Part shown: positions 16,664 to 24,258 of the stretch, piece by piece
Layout of the letters: each line of letters begins with the position of its first letter
Position numbering within the stretch: the stretch's first letter is position 1
Assembly: GCA_902793285.1 (NCBI GenBank)
Contig: CADBCV010000024.1
Span: forward strand, 1-49,876
Direction: 5' to 3'
Origin: Oscillospiraceae bacterium
GTDB taxonomy: Bacteria > Bacillota > Clostridia > Oscillospirales > Oscillospiraceae
Length of the DNA: 49,876 nt
Notes under the pieces: model-generated
Seen by the model: the letters and a program-made list of their open reading frames with translations, nothing else
What the model was told of the DNA's origin: nothing
Database searches by the model: none
Position numbers and translations under genes: made by a program

Positions 16664-17845
16664 ATGGCAAGCGTCAGCTTTCACAATGTTAAAAAGATCT
16701 ACAGCTTCGGCAGCGTCGAGGAAAAGCGGCGGCTGAAACAGGCCGGCGGAGACGGGGCGAAGCGCAGCAATCTCCAGATCACGGACGAGGGGGTCGTCGC
16801 GGTGCAGAGCTTCAATCTGGACATCGCGGACAAGGAGTTCATCGTCCTGGTCGGCCCCTCCGGCTGCGGCAAATCCACCACCCTGCGCATGGTCGCGGGG
16901 CTGGAGGAGATTTCGGACGGGGAGCTCTATATCGACGGCAAGCTCATGAACTATGTGGACTCCAAGGAGCGCGACATCTCCATGGTCTTCCAGAACTATG
17001 CCCTCTTCCCGCACATGACCGTGTATGAGAACATGGCCTTCCCCCTCACGCTCCGGCACGAGCGGCGGGATGTCATCGACCAAAAGGTGCGGGAGGCCGC
17101 CCAGATCCTCGATATCACGGACTATCTCGACCGCAAGCCCAGGGCGCTCTCCGGCGGCCAGCGACAGCGCGTCGCCATCGGCCGGGCCATCGTGCGCGCG
17201 CCGAAGGTCATGCTCATGGACGAGCCGCTGAGTAACCTCGACGCCAAGCTCCGCAACGAGATGCGGGCCGAGATCATCAAGCTCAGAAAACGCATCAATA
17301 CGACCTTTATCTATGTCACCCATGACCAGACCGAGGCCATGACCCTGGGTGACCGCATCGTCATCATGAAGGACGGCTATATCCAGCAGATCGGCACCCC
17401 GCAGGAGGTCTTCAACCATCCGGCAAACCTCTTTGTGGCGAGCTTTATCGGCACGCCCGTCATGAACTTTTTTGACGCGATGCTCATCCGCGAGGGCGAG
17501 AGCTACAGTGTCGAGCTGGACGGCTGGCGCGTCCCCCTGAGCGAGGCGAAGCGCCGGAGACTCCTCGAGAAGGACGTGCAGGGCGGCCCCGTCACGCTCG
17601 GCGTCCGGCCGGAGCATATGCTCTTGTGGCAGGAGGGCGGGATCGAGGCCAGGGTCGATGTGCGGGAGATGATGGGCTCCTCGGTGCATCTGCACGTCAC
17701 CGCAGCCGGCAGGGAGGCCATCATCGTCGTCCAGCTCTACGATGCCGAGGACAGCTATGACAGCGGGGACACGGTGCGCTTTCGCTTTGCGGGAAGCTCC
17801 GCGCATGTGTTCGACAGGGAGAGCGGGCGAAACCTGGAGGGCTGA
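16664..17845 (+). CDS. ugpC: Sugar ABC transporter ATP-binding protein, UgpC/MsmK type
   Basis: A 393-residue ABC ATPase of the carbohydrate-uptake (CUT1) class. Seen: Walker [10 protein letters not shown] at residues 64-72, Q-loop [13 protein letters not shown], signature [14 protein letters not shown], Walker [14 protein letters not shown], and a C-terminal TOBE/regulatory region from ~290. Walker A usually starts near residue 36 here; about 27 extra residues lie between the first strand and the nucleotide core ([20 protein letters not shown]). GGAGGGAGACT precedes the ATG. No permease or binding protein is adjacent. Such orphan MsmK-type ATPases commonly serve several importers, and the importer at 42.5-45.7 kb lacks one. 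A terminator follows. Confidence 0.9.
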   Translation: MASVSFHNVKKIYSFGSVEEKRRLKQAGGDGAKRSNLQITDEGVVAVQSFNLDIADKEFIVLVGPSGCGKSTTLRMVAGLEEISDGELYIDGKLMNYVDSKERDISMVFQNYALFPHMTVYENMAFPLTLRHERRDVIDQKVREAAQILDITDYLDRKPRALSGGQRQRVAIGRAIVRAPKVMLMDEPLSNLDAKLRNEMRAEIIKLRKRINTTFIYVTHDQTEAMTLGDRIVIMKDGYIQQIGTPQEVFNHPANLFVASFIGTPVMNFFDAMLIREGESYSVELDGWRVPLSEAKRRRLLEKDVQGGPVTLGVRPEHMLLWQEGGIEARVDVREMMGSSVHLHVTAAGREAIIVVQLYDAEDSYDSGDTVRFRFAGSSAHVFDRESGRNLEG

Positions 17846-17863
17846 CAAATAATGGAAACACGA

Positions 17864-17907
17864 GACAGAGCAGCACAGAAGAGTCGCTGCTCTGTCGTTG
17901 CTTTTTG
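17864..17907 (+). terminator. Terminator of the phosphatase-ugpC operon
   Basis: GACAGAGCAGC, 11-base loop, GCTGCTCTGTC, then GTTGCTTTTT. Confidence 0.85.
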
Positions 17908-17926
17908 CAAAAATAGTGAAAAGTTA

Positions 17927-17955
17927 TTGCGAATCTCCTCGCCTTGTGGTAAAAT
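17927..17955 (+). promoter_or_regulatory. Promoter of the sugar transferase gene
   Basis: -35 TTGCGA (17927-17932), 17-base spacer, -10 TAAAAT (17950-17955); leader about 77 bases. Confidence 0.7.
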
Positions 17956-18038
17956 AAATCGGTTCAATTCCAAGCAGCTATGGCCCGCGTATCACACGGG
18001 CCATCCGAAAACCAGTAACCGGGAACGAGGGAACAGCA

Positions 18039-19463
18039 ATGATAATGAACACGGGGCGCGACAACAACGTATCGTCGCCCAAATTAAAAACGATCAAATA
18101 TGTGCACAGCATCGTCACGACGCTGATCTTTTTCGCCTTTTGGCTGCGCTTTCGCTATCCAAGCGGTGAATGGGAGCTGACACGCGCGTTTCGTTACAAC
18201 ATATTTGTTGCGCTTGGTTTTTTATTCCTGCTGAGCTGGTTCAACAGGACCTACAACTCCTATACGCTGGGGTACTTTCGGATTCGCCAGCTTGCGTTCT
18301 CCCAGACGCTGTCGGATATCTTCAGCACGGTGATCATTTACTTCTCGGTTTCCGTCGCCTGGCTTCATTTTCTGAACCCGCTGATTTTCTTCCCGATGCT
18401 CGTCGTCATGGCGGCGTGGAACTGCTTCTGGAGCTTTCACGCCAATCAGTATTATTACAAGCTGGTCAAAAACTACCGCACCGTGGTTGTCTATCGCAAC
18501 CAGAACGATCTGCGGCGCTTCGGCGATATCACCGGCAAGCCGATTGAGCGGCTCTTTAAGGTCGAAAAGTTTATTCAGTACAACGAACCCGACTACTTCG
18601 GCCTGGAGGATCAGATCCGGGGCTATGACGCGCTCTTCGTCGCGGGCGTGAACGCGACGCTGATGAACGGCCTGTGCAAATACTGTGCCGAGAACAATAT
18701 CCGCGGCTTCTTCCTGCCCCATGTGGGGGACGTTATCATGTGCGGCGCAACGCACATCAAATCCTTCACAACGCCTGTTCTCTCCGTGCGCCGTTCGACA
18801 AAAACGCTCGAGTATCTGGTCATCAAGCGCGCCTTTGATATTCTTGCCTCGTTCCTCGGCCTTGTGGTGCTGAGTCCCTTCTTCCTGCTGACGGCCATTC
18901 TGATCAAGGCATACGACCGCGGCCCGATCTTTTACAAGCAGGTCCGCCTCACGCAGGACGGCAGGGAGTTTAAGATCATCAAGTTCCGCTCGATGCGCGT
19001 TGACGCGGAGAAGGACGGCGTCGCGAGGCTTTCCACCGGCGACAGGGACCCGCGCATCACGCCGGTCGGCCACTTTATCCGCGCCTGCCGCCTGGACGAG
19101 CTGCCCCAGCTTATCAACATCCTGAAGGGCGACATGTCCATCGTCGGACCCCGGCCGGAGCGCCCGGAGATCGCGCGCGAGTATGAAAAATACCTGCCCG
19201 AGTTTAAGCTCCGCCTCCAGGTCAAGGCGGGCCTCACAGGCTACGCCCAGGTCTACGGGAAGTACAACACGAACCCCTACGAAAAGCTGGAGTTTGACCT
19301 CCTGTACATAAACCAGATGAACGTGTTGACGGATCTCGAGCTTATGTTCAACACGGTCCGCATCCTCTTCTCCAAGGAGAGCACCGAAGGCGCCGAGAGC
19401 GAAACCGCATGGCTCCGCGAGCAGGAGATGGACGGAGAGAAAGCGACTGCTGACATAAAATAA
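18039..19463 (+). CDS. Polyprenyl-phosphate sugar-1-phosphate transferase (WbaP/WcaJ type)
   Basis: A 474-residue membrane enzyme that moves a hexose-1-phosphate from a nucleotide sugar to undecaprenyl phosphate, the first step of exopolysaccharide or capsule synthesis. Four membrane segments occupy roughly residues 20-140. The middle (~145-255) is a Rossmann-like region, and a further hydrophobic segment (IKRAFDILASFLGLVVLSPF, ~264-284) precedes the catalytic domain. Catalytic motifs: FKIIKFRSMR near 309, RITPVGHFIRACRLDELPQL near 338-357, GDMSIVGPRPERPE near 363-376 and KAGLTGYAQV near 397. ATG follows GAGGGAACAGCA. The dTDP-rhamnose genes downstream suggest a rhamnose-containing surface polymer. 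Confidence 0.93.
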   Translation: MIMNTGRDNNVSSPKLKTIKYVHSIVTTLIFFAFWLRFRYPSGEWELTRAFRYNIFVALGFLFLLSWFNRTYNSYTLGYFRIRQLAFSQTLSDIFSTVIIYFSVSVAWLHFLNPLIFFPMLVVMAAWNCFWSFHANQYYYKLVKNYRTVVVYRNQNDLRRFGDITGKPIERLFKVEKFIQYNEPDYFGLEDQIRGYDALFVAGVNATLMNGLCKYCAENNIRGFFLPHVGDVIMCGATHIKSFTTPVLSVRRSTKTLEYLVIKRAFDILASFLGLVVLSPFFLLTAILIKAYDRGPIFYKQVRLTQDGREFKIIKFRSMRVDAEKDGVARLSTGDRDPRITPVGHFIRACRLDELPQLINILKGDMSIVGPRPERPEIAREYEKYLPEFKLRLQVKAGLTGYAQVYGKYNTNPYEKLEFDLLYINQMNVLTDLELMFNTVRILFSKESTEGAESETAWLREQEMDGEKATADIK

Positions 19464-19871
19464 TGTGTGCCGAGTGCGGCATCCTCACCTTTTACGAGAA
19501 AGCCTGCGCGCTGACAAGCGCCTGGATGGCGGGAACGCCGCTTGAGCCTGACCTGACAGCCTTGGAGGACTATGCCCTGAACGGCGGGGCCTTCGGAAAT
19601 GCGGAAAACAGCCTGGCTTCCAGGCAGAGAGAGCCGAGGCATCCGTTATCTGCTCGGCAGACTTTTTATGAAGCGTTCGCTTCTTGAGACGGAATATCCG
19701 GAGCTGAAGAAAAAACCCTATTTGCTGCCATGGTATCAGACCCGGCGGTGGATGAGACTGGCAAACCCGCGGAAGCGCAAAATGGTCAAAAATGAGATAA
19801 AGCGGATGCAGGCCATGAGCGCGGAGACAATCGATTCATTCGATAAACTTCTCACCAGTCTGGGGCTGTGA
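19463..19871 (+). pseudogene. Remnant of a nucleotidyltransferase family gene, frameshifted
   Basis: Two overlapping frames look like the C-terminal third of a single protein. Frame A (from 19463) reads FYEKACALTSAWMAGTPLE ... LEDYALNGGAFGNAEN; frame B (from about 19605 to TGA 19871) reads SRGIRYLLGRLFMKRSL ... YPELKKKPYLLPWYQTRRWM. Together they recall the end of the uncharacterised nucleotidyltransferase family (NTP_transf_5 type): a GGxxGxxEN segment, then RLF, then YPxLKKxPxLLP. The join lies near 19610-19630 and needs a frame change. The N-terminal catalytic part is missing; the preceding gene ends exactly where the remnant begins. A sequencing error could explain the frameshift but not the missing N-terminus. 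Confidence 0.65.
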
Positions 19872-19916
19872 TGGGCCAAAACAGGACAGGGAGCCGATCC
19901 AAGGCTTAGAAATCAG

Positions 19917-20849
19917 TTGAACATTTTCATTACAGGTATCACAGGGCAGCTCGGGTATGACTGCGCGCGGGAGCTTTTGCGGCGCGGATACACCGTCGCG
20001 GGCGCCTGCGGAAGAGCCTGCGGGGAGGGGACGATCTCGGTCTCCCGGCAGGGCGTCGAAGCGCGCATCCCCTGCATACAACTGGACATCACGGATGAAA
20101 AAGCCGTAAAAGAGGCGATCCAGACCCTCTGTCCGGACGTCATTCTCCACTGTGCGGCGTGGACCGCCGTGGATGCGGCGGAGGAGGAAGAGAACCGGGC
20201 AAAGGTCGACGCGGTCAACCACCTCGGCACGCGTTATATCGCGGAGGCGGCGGAGCGCGTGGGGGCAAAGCTCGTCTATATCTCCACGGACTACGTCTTC
20301 GGCGGCGTGGGCACAAGGCCCTGGCAGCCGGACGACCGTGATTTCGCGCCGCTCAACGTCTACGGCCGGAGCAAGCTGGACGGGGAGCTCGCGGTGCGGG
20401 CGCTCGTGAAGAAAGCCTTCATCGTGCGCATCGCCTGGGTGTTCGGCGCAAACGGCAAGAACTTTGTCAAAACGATGCTCAAGCTCGGAAAGACGCATGA
20501 CACTGTGCGTGTGGTGGACGATCAGATCGGCACGCCGACCTACACCGCGGACCTTGCAAGACTTTTGGCCGACATGATCGAGACGGAGAAATACGGGACT
20601 TACCACGCCACCAATGAGGGCGGCTACATCTCCTGGGCGGATTTTGCGGAGGAGATCTACAGGCAGGCGGGGATGCCGGTCCGGGTGGAGCGCGTGACCA
20701 CGGCGGAATACGGCCTGAGCAGGGCGGCCCGCCCCTTCAACAGCCGCCTGGACAAGTCCGCGCTCGGAAGGGCCGGGTTTGAACCGCTGCCCGACTGGCG
20801 GGACGCGCTGCGCAGATATCTCATCGAGATCGGCGAGATCGAGCAATAA
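19917..20849 (+). CDS. rmlD: dTDP-4-dehydrorhamnose reductase
   Basis: A 310-residue short-chain dehydrogenase-type enzyme that makes dTDP-L-rhamnose, the last step of that pathway. N-terminal nucleotide-binding motif TGITGQLGYDCARELLRRG, then the PDVILHCAAWTAVDAAE segment, STDYVFGG, and the catalytic VYGRSKLDGE (YxxxK) near residue 148. Length equals the family norm. The start is TTG and only a weak AAGG lies before it, so translation may be low; no in-frame ATG precedes the Rossmann motif. rmlC follows after 13 bases. rmlA and rmlB are absent from the window. Confidence 0.93.
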   Translation: MNIFITGITGQLGYDCARELLRRGYTVAGACGRACGEGTISVSRQGVEARIPCIQLDITDEKAVKEAIQTLCPDVILHCAAWTAVDAAEEEENRAKVDAVNHLGTRYIAEAAERVGAKLVYISTDYVFGGVGTRPWQPDDRDFAPLNVYGRSKLDGELAVRALVKKAFIVRIAWVFGANGKNFVKTMLKLGKTHDTVRVVDDQIGTPTYTADLARLLADMIETEKYGTYHATNEGGYISWADFAEEIYRQAGMPVRVERVTTAEYGLSRAARPFNSRLDKSALGRAGFEPLPDWRDALRRYLIEIGEIEQ

Positions 20850-20862
20850 CAGGAGAAAACAT

Positions 20863-21483
20863 ATGGGACAGATCAAGGTTAGCTATGACCTCGACGGCAT
20901 AGCGGGGCTGTGCACCATTGAATCGGCCGTCCACGGGGACAGCCGCGGCTATTTTATGGAGACCTTCAGCCAGAAAGACATGTACGAAGCGGGGCTCTAT
21001 TTCAGCTTCGTGCAGGATAACCAGTCCATGAGCGTCAAGGGTGTGCTGCGCGGCCTGCACTTTCAGAAGAACTTCCCGCAGACAAAGCTGGTGCGCGTCA
21101 TCAAGGGCACGGTCTATGATGTGGCCGTGGACCTGCGCCCCACCTCGCCGACCTACGGGAAATACCATGGGGAGATTCTCACAGCGGACAACCGCAAGCA
21201 GTATCTCATCCCCCGCGGCTTTGCCCATGGCTTCCTTGTCCTCTCGGACGAGGCGGAGTTTTGCTACAAGTGCGACGATTTTTACCACCCGAACGACGAG
21301 GGCGGCCTTGCCTGGAACGACCCGGAGATCGGCATTCACTGGCCGGGCATCGTGGGGGAGTACCGCGGCAGCGCCGACGCGGAGGGCTATACGCTCACGG
21401 ACGGGACCCCGCTGATCCTGTCTGAGAAGGACCGGAAGTGGCTCGGCATCCGGGAGACCTTCCGGCAGGCGTATCATCCATAA
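20863..21483 (+). CDS. rmlC: dTDP-4-dehydrorhamnose 3,5-epimerase
   Basis: A 206-residue cupin enzyme that epimerises dTDP-4-keto-6-deoxyglucose at C3 and C5, the step before RmlD. Seen: DSRGYFMETFSQ near residue 27-38, DNQSMSVKGVLRGLHFQ near 52-68 with the catalytic His, VYDVAVDLRPTSPTYGKY near 85-102, and IPRGFAHGFLVLSDEAEFCY near 118-137. The C-terminal DPEIGIHWP is typical. AACAGGAGAAAACAT precedes the ATG. Last gene of the polysaccharide cluster, followed by a strong hairpin. Confidence 0.95.
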   Translation: MGQIKVSYDLDGIAGLCTIESAVHGDSRGYFMETFSQKDMYEAGLYFSFVQDNQSMSVKGVLRGLHFQKNFPQTKLVRVIKGTVYDVAVDLRPTSPTYGKYHGEILTADNRKQYLIPRGFAHGFLVLSDEAEFCYKCDDFYHPNDEGGLAWNDPEIGIHWPGIVGEYRGSADAEGYTLTDGTPLILSEKDRKWLGIRETFRQAYHP

Positions 21484-21486
21484 CAG

Positions 21487-21517
21487 GAACGCGGCCCCGG
21501 TGATCGGGGCCGCGTTC
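21487..21517. terminator. Hairpin between convergent rmlC and pilC
   Basis: 13-bp perfect stem (GAACGCGGCCCCG and complement), 5-base loop. Neither side has a clear T-tract; the position between convergent genes supports a shared terminator. Confidence 0.6.
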
Positions 21518-21543
21518 CATATATATCCCATGTTTTCGGGCCG

Positions 21544-22761
21544 TTACATCGCGGCGTACATGCCGAACATGGCCATGTAGATGGCGATGACGATAAAGCC
21601 CGCGATACCGGCAAGGCCTACCAACAGCGCCGGTTCCAACTTTGCCAGGGCTGAGGCAATGGCCTGGTCGAGCTCCGCGTCATAGTAGCCTGCGATGGTG
21701 TGCAGGGTCTGTTCCATCTCGCCGGTCTCTTCCCCGACGGATACCATGTCCACCAGAATGTCGGGCATGAAGTCAGCCTCGCGCATACTGGCGCCGAGCG
21801 CGCGGCCCTCCTCCAGCTTGACGGAGAGCTTACCCACCTCGGTGCTCATGAAATAATTGCTCATGGTGCGGGCGGTGATGCCGATGGCGCGCACCAGGGG
21901 CAGGCCGGAAGCCAGCATGGTGGTCATGGTGTTGGCAAATTCACTTGCCGCATTGAGCTCCGCGATCTCGCCCAGCACAGGGAGCTTGAGCTGCCACTCG
22001 GCAAACTGCATACGCCCCTTCTCCGTGTTGCCGTAGACCTTGTAGAAGATCGTGAAGCCCGCAATGATGGCCAGCATGACCATCCAGTATTTCGCGAAGA
22101 AATTGGAGACCGCGATCAGAATCTGTGTGACCATCGGAAGCTCGGCGTCGTAGCTGTCGAAGATGGCCGTAAACGTCGGCACCACCTTCGCCATCAGCAC
22201 GATCACAACAATGACGGCGATCGCCAGCACGAAGAGCGGATAAGCCAGCGCGCCGCGCACCTTGGCGGCCATCTTCGCCTGTTTGTCGAAGTGCTCATGT
22301 ACGGTCTCAAACGCCTTGTCGAGATTGCCGCTCTGCTCACCGGCGGCGATGGTCTCCACAAACGTGGGGGGCAGGAGCTTTTCGCCGCGCTCGGCAAAGC
22401 TCTGGGAGATGGAGCGTCCGGCCTCCACGTCCTCCGCCACGTGGACAAGCATCCGGTGCAGGGGCTTGTCGCTGGTCTTGGCGGCGATGAGATGAACGGT
22501 GCGCGCGATGGGGATGCCCGCATTGAGGATAATGGCAAACTGGCTGCACATAACCGTGAAAGCCTTGTTGTTGAGCTTGTTGCCGCCGATCTCCATGGCG
22601 AGCAGACCGCCCTCGCCCTCGCCCTTCATCGGGGTCATCTTGAGGATGACGCTGTGGTTCTGCTTGATGCGGTCAACTGCGTCCATCTCGTTGAACGCCT
22701 CGATCACGCCGGAGACCTTCTGACCGTTTGCGGACAGGGCCTGGTATTTATAGGTAACCAA
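21544..22761 (-). CDS. pilC: Type IV pilus / type II secretion inner-membrane protein
   Basis: A 405-residue PilC/GspF platform protein. Two GspF domains, residues ~70-190 and ~270-395, each ending in membrane segments (ALAYPLFVLAIAVIVVIVLM near 168-187; WMVMLAIIAGFTIFYKV near 223). The first domain has FAIILNAGIPIARTVHLI and the second FANTMTTMLASGLPLVRAI; GEQSGNLDKAF and GEETGEMEQTL are the paired family motifs. The start is TTG preceded by AAGGAAG; the N-terminal VTYKYQALSANGQKVSG is the usual beginning of the family. Follows pilT by 55 bases on the same strand. It binds PilB and PilT in the cytoplasmic membrane. Confidence 0.93.
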   Translation of the reverse strand: MVTYKYQALSANGQKVSGVIEAFNEMDAVDRIKQNHSVILKMTPMKGEGEGGLLAMEIGGNKLNNKAFTVMCSQFAIILNAGIPIARTVHLIAAKTSDKPLHRMLVHVAEDVEAGRSISQSFAERGEKLLPPTFVETIAAGEQSGNLDKAFETVHEHFDKQAKMAAKVRGALAYPLFVLAIAVIVVIVLMAKVVPTFTAIFDSYDAELPMVTQILIAVSNFFAKYWMVMLAIIAGFTIFYKVYGNTEKGRMQFAEWQLKLPVLGEIAELNAASEFANTMTTMLASGLPLVRAIGITARTMSNYFMSTEVGKLSVKLEEGRALGASMREADFMPDILVDMVSVGEETGEMEQTLHTIAGYYDAELDQAIASALAKLEPALLVGLAGIAGFIVIAIYMAMFGMYAAM

Positions 22762-22816
22762 TTGCTGTCACTTCCTTTTCAAAGCCTTTCTTCCGTGGAG
22801 AGAAAAGCGGGAGTGC

Positions 22817-23869
22817 TTAAATCGCGTTTTTCTTGACGAACTCGCGGTCATGGGCGTACTGGAGGGCCATGTCGCGGGTGATCTGGCCGCCGCGGACGAG
22901 CCGCACAAGCGCCTGGTCCATCGTCTGCCCGCCGATTGCGGAGGAGGTCGCGATAGCGTTTGCGATCTGGGGGGTGTTGCCCGCGCGGATGAGGTTCCGG
23001 ATGCCGTCCGTGACGATCATCAGCTCGCACGCGAGGCAGCGCCCGCCGCCCTTCTTGGGGACGAGCTGCTGCGTCAGGACCGCCTGGAGACACATGGAGA
23101 GCTGGAGGCGGATCTGGGTCTGCATGGCCTCGGGGAAGACCTGGACGATACGGTCCACCGCGTCGGACGCGCTGCCGGTGTGCAGGGTGCCGAAGACGAG
23201 ATGGCCTGTCTCGGCGGCGGTGATGGCCGTTTCAATGGTGTCCTTGTCGCGCATCTCACCGATGAGGATGACGTTCGGGTCCTCGCGCAGACTCGCGCGC
23301 AGCCCGTCGGAGAAGCTGCGGGTGTCCTTGCCCACCTCGCGCTGGTTGATGGCGCAGAGATCCGGCTTGTACAGATACTCCACCGGGTCCTCGAGCGTGA
23401 CGATATGGGCCTTACGGTGATGGTTTACATAATCTATCATCGCCGCGAGACTCGTGGATTTGCCGGAGCCCGTCTCGCCGGTGACGAGGACGATGCCCTT
23501 GTGCTGGTTCGGCAGCTCCAGCGCGGCGGGGGGGAGACCCAGCTTGGTCAGATCCGGGATCTGATCGCGCAGCAGACGCAGCGCCACCGAGGGCACGCCC
23601 TGCTGCTTGAAGATATGGATACGGCAACGGCTGCCGGCGTAGCTGTTCGCGGCGTCCAGCTCGCCCACGCGCATGAATTCCTCGAACGCCTGATCGCTCC
23701 CCGCGAGATCGCGGGCAAGGCGCAGACACTCCTTTTCGTCCAGCACCTCGTCGCACATGTTTTCGATCTGGCCGTCCTTGCGGTATTTCGGCGGCAGATC
23801 GCAGATGATATGGATATCGGAGGCGCCGTCCTGCCGCGCCTGGGCAACCAGTTGTTCAATGGTAATCAT
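22817..23869 (-). CDS. pilT: Pilus retraction ATPase
   Basis: A 350-residue hexameric ATPase that depolymerises type IV pili. Walker A TGETGSGKST near residue 130, Asp box THIVTLEDPVEY-like segment (AHIVTLEDPVEYLY), AIRSE-like REDPNVILIGEMRD (Walker B) and the His box HTGSASDAVDRI. ATG 23869 follows GAGGGAGTTAACAGT; a TTG eight codons upstream is possible but has no ribosome binding site. Same-strand order pilB-pilT-pilC is interrupted by a small gene on the other strand. Its own promoter was not clear. Confidence 0.94.
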   Translation of the reverse strand: MITIEQLVAQARQDGASDIHIICDLPPKYRKDGQIENMCDEVLDEKECLRLARDLAGSDQAFEEFMRVGELDAANSYAGSRCRIHIFKQQGVPSVALRLLRDQIPDLTKLGLPPAALELPNQHKGIVLVTGETGSGKSTSLAAMIDYVNHHRKAHIVTLEDPVEYLYKPDLCAINQREVGKDTRSFSDGLRASLREDPNVILIGEMRDKDTIETAITAAETGHLVFGTLHTGSASDAVDRIVQVFPEAMQTQIRLQLSMCLQAVLTQQLVPKKGGGRCLACELMIVTDGIRNLIRAGNTPQIANAIATSSAIGGQTMDQALVRLVRGGQITRDMALQYAHDREFVKKNAI

Positions 23870-23932
23870 ACTGTTAACTCCCTCTTGCGCCAATAATTGG
23901 TGTTTTATAGCATTTTTTTACAATTTATTCGG

Positions 23933-23962
23933 TTGACAGCACGCGCGTAAATCCTTTATTAT
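23933..23962 (+). promoter_or_regulatory. Promoter of the small Cys-rich gene
   Basis: -35 TTGACA (23933-23938), 18-base spacer, -10 TATTAT (23957-23962). Confidence 0.7.
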
Positions 23963-24015
23963 ATGCGAAGGACAGAAAAAGATGCGCGCGCGATTATGCG
24001 GAAGCTTGTGACAAC

Positions 24016-24216
24016 ATGGCAAACATGAATTCGATCCGGGACACGATGGGCCACACGGTATGCAGACGCTGCATTGCGGAAAAATACGGCGTCGATCTCC
24101 AGCCGTCCGACTGTAAATACGGACTCTATCCCGAGCCCTGCGATGTCTGCAAAGAGATCCACAACATTGTGAAGGGCCTGACCGGCAGCGGAAAGCGAAA
24201 GCTCCTCTTCAAATGA
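24016..24216 (+). CDS. Small Cys-rich protein, possible zinc ribbon
   Basis: A 66-residue protein with two CxxC knuckles, CRRC (residues 16-19) and CDVC (42-45), plus Cys33, arranged like a zinc-binding ribbon. The tail is basic (GSGKRKLLFK). It lies on the plus strand between pilB and pilT, which are on the minus strand, and has its own promoter and a clean terminator, so it is an independent unit. The ribosome binding site is weak (GGAAGCTTG). No family recognised; possibly a nucleic-acid-binding regulator. Confidence 0.7.
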   Translation: MANMNSIRDTMGHTVCRRCIAEKYGVDLQPSDCKYGLYPEPCDVCKEIHNIVKGLTGSGKRKLLFK

Positions 24217-24222
24217 CCCACA

Positions 24223-24247
24223 CCCGCCTTTACGGCGGGCTTTTTTT
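24223..24247 (+). terminator. Terminator of the small Cys-rich gene
   Basis: CCCGCC, 5-base loop, GGCGGG followed by C and seven T. Confidence 0.92.
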
Positions 24248-24258
24248 ATGGGCGAGGG

